64,000 nucleotides of DNA, from the NCBI GenBank assembly GCA_019671135.1, contig JAHRHY010000026.1, forward strand, positions 124,001 through 188,000, given 5' to 3'. Shown one piece after another: positions 62,426 through 64,000 of the stretch (position 1 is its first letter; each line of letters begins with the position of its first letter). A program made the position numbers and the translations under genes. The notes beneath the pieces are model-generated. The model was given only the letters and a program-made list of their open reading frames with translations. It was not told the DNA's origin and ran no database searches. This stretch comes from Linnemannia hyalina (lineage: Eukaryota > Mortierellomycota > Mortierellomycetes > Mortierellales > Mortierellaceae).

Positions 62426-63191
62426 CCTGTCTGCTTTGTTTTCCTGTGAAAGGGTGTGAGTGGGAGGAATTATGGGTGTGAGTGATGTTGTTGAAGGTAA
62501 AGAAAAAGTGAGGGAAAAATAAAACGAGAGCGCAATTTAAGCAAGCGCAGGATGGATCTGTGGGAGTAGGCTGTTGAGTGGGGGCGTTCGTTTTGTTGTT
62601 TGTTGTGTCATTGAACAAGGGCTGTTGCATTGGCCAAAGAGGGAATATATCTTTGCTCTGTCGTGTGCCAAGATGACAGAGGAGGAGCAGCAGATACGTA
62701 ATTAGGACTGAGGGCGAACGCGTACTGCTGGCGACCTGAGAACTGGCTGGTCCACTTTTTCTTTTTTTCCTGAAAAGGAGTACACACGTGACGTCTAGGA
62801 ACACTAGCCTTGTGCAAGGGACCCGCGATTCTTATCTCACCACTCAATCAACCGCGCATGACAAAATGCGCCTACACCCCTTTTTGCGTTTTCCCTATGA
62901 AAAGTTTCAATGGGCACATAATAAAAAGTAGACGTAACGGTGACAGAGTAACACGGACTCCATTTGCAAAGGGAGTAAATCTAGGGGATATCGGTCTCTC
63001 TTTTTTTGTCCATGTTGATGCATGAATGGTCGCAAAGCCGCATTTCACTTTTTGTTTTTTATTTTCACGTCCAACACACGAACATTATCACACACACCGC
63101 TCCGTCCCTTTTCCCATACATCCTTCTCTTCGCTTATCCATTGCCATTCTCACTTCCTCCACCACCACTATCGTCTCTACCACCATCAGAG
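62426..63191. other. Divergent promoter region of two F-box genes
   Basis: About 0.77 kb between ATGs of divergent F-box genes. It contains T-runs (62759-62768, 63001-63008) and a CA/CT-rich leader before 63192. No other feature recognised. Confidence 0.55.
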
Positions 63192-64000
63192 ATGCAACTC
63201 TCTCCGGATAACCGCTCAAACAACCCCCTCGACCTCACCAAGATCCGAGTCCGGGTTTCCTCCTTCCTCGGCCGCGAGGATCACCTCTCTTGCATTCGTG
63301 TCTGCCGAGATTGGTTCCACGACTTTGCACCGCTAGCTTGGCATACCGTCGATTTTGACAAGGAAGCCGCTGCCTTTAAAAAAGTCCCCCCTGAGGTTCT
63401 CAACAAGTATGGCGGCTTCGTCTCTCAGACCCTCAACATCTCAACATTGAGTCACATCCAAGCCCTCCAGCATGTTAAAGTGAACTCTATCGTGGCCATG
63501 AAAATCCATTTCAACGGGAACTGTCTCTATCGGTCCATGCTGTCAGACCTCCTCCGGCGCTCCCACGGATCCATCACGTCTTTAACTTTCTGGTGCCACC
63601 CGCCAGAACCCAACACGTTTGAAAAGCAGAGGAGCGGAGCCTATCATTACATCCATGTCAATGACATATTCGCCCCTTTTCCTTCCTCGACGGACCCCAG
63701 ATCGAATGCAAGCCTAGGAACTCGATTGAAGTCGCTGTCGCTGACGCACATCTGCCTCACGCGCGAAGGCTTCTCTTCGATACTGCAATACTCTCCGTTG
63801 CTGGATGAGTTGACCCTTGATAGAGTCATGGTCATGTACCACAAGCCTGGCATTCCCCTCTACACAGGATCCGCACTGAGATACCTCTCTGCAGACTTTG
63901 CTCAAGTCTGGTGCAACGATAGCTTGGATCCCTCAGCGCCCTGCCTGCTCCTCCACTTTCCGCTCCTCGAAAAATGGCATCTAACCTCACTGGCCCAACC
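63192..64000 (+). CDS. F-box/LRR-like protein, 5' part, runs off window
   Basis: Open from ATG 63192 to the window end (269 codons). The F-box reads TKIRVRVSSFLGREDHLSCI, then RVCRDWFHDFAPLAWHTV. Leucine-rich segments follow (SITSLTFWCHPPE, LKSLSLTHICLTREGF, SPLLDELTLDRVMV). It belongs to the same subfamily as the genes at 13310 (minus) and 29862 (plus): all have TREGF followed by a leucine-rich helix, and CLLLHFPLLEKW matches CLLVHFPALQHW. Its lower-complexity leader with CA/CT-rich sequence is like theirs. The C-terminal half is beyond the window. Confidence 0.85.
   Translation, partial: MQLSPDNRSNNPLDLTKIRVRVSSFLGREDHLSCIRVCRDWFHDFAPLAWHTVDFDKEAAAFKKVPPEVLNKYGGFVSQTLNISTLSHIQALQHVKVNSIVAMKIHFNGNCLYRSMLSDLLRRSHGSITSLTFWCHPPEPNTFEKQRSGAYHYIHVNDIFAPFPSSTDPRSNASLGTRLKSLSLTHICLTREGFSSILQYSPLLDELTLDRVMVMYHKPGIPLYTGSALRYLSADFAQVWCNDSLDPSAPCLLLHFPLLEKWHLTSLAQ

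Overview
The window looks like nuclear DNA of an early-diverging filamentous fungus. The best match is Mortierellomycota (a Mortierella/Linnemannia/Podila-type genome), but this is inference. The reasons are short GT-AG introns, many intron-poor F-box/leucine-rich-repeat genes, Gln/His- and Ser/Thr-rich low-complexity tracts in otherwise conserved proteins, a sacsin-type giant ATPase with a BTB domain, STAND NTPases, and a decayed LINE.

Layout. 1-466: 3' end of an SPFH/stomatin-type gene. 1281-4767: two head-to-tail paralogues of an unrecognised family. 7190-13046: a ten-exon class II (Hda1-type) histone deacetylase with a very long Gln/His-rich tail. 13310-15004: an F-box gene. 15410-17067: the TFIIH/CAK assembly factor Tfb3/MAT1, convergent with a 2880-residue sacsin-like, BTB-ended protein (17228-26290). 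27520-31352: two tandem F-box genes. 31840-45971: a repeat-rich block with two near-identical NACHT-LRR (NLR-type) genes, a third truncated LRR copy, and a broken LINE at the duplication junction. 45972-48633: poorly coding DNA with one small ORF. 48634-50466: an F-box gene broken by one in-frame stop. 52273-56892: a long coiled-coil protein with His/Asp-rich repeats. 57118-64000: three more F-box genes, the last running off the window.

Conserved housekeeping genes (Hda1, Tfb3) sit among expanded, fast-evolving families: seven F-box genes and three NACHT/LRR copies. The F-box proteins would act as SCF ubiquitin-ligase substrate receptors. The NACHT-LRR pair has the architecture of intracellular sensors. 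The two copies share an almost identical NTPase half but carry 7 versus 14 full 84-bp LRR units, so the putative ligand-reading half is diversifying by whole-repeat change.

Splice sites were read by eye from GT/AG signals and frame continuity. They close cleanly for the SPFH, Hda1, Tfb3, sacsin-like and coiled-coil genes, and do not resolve for the 1281-4767 pair. I saw no rRNA, tRNA or CRISPR array, but I could not run a covariance search.
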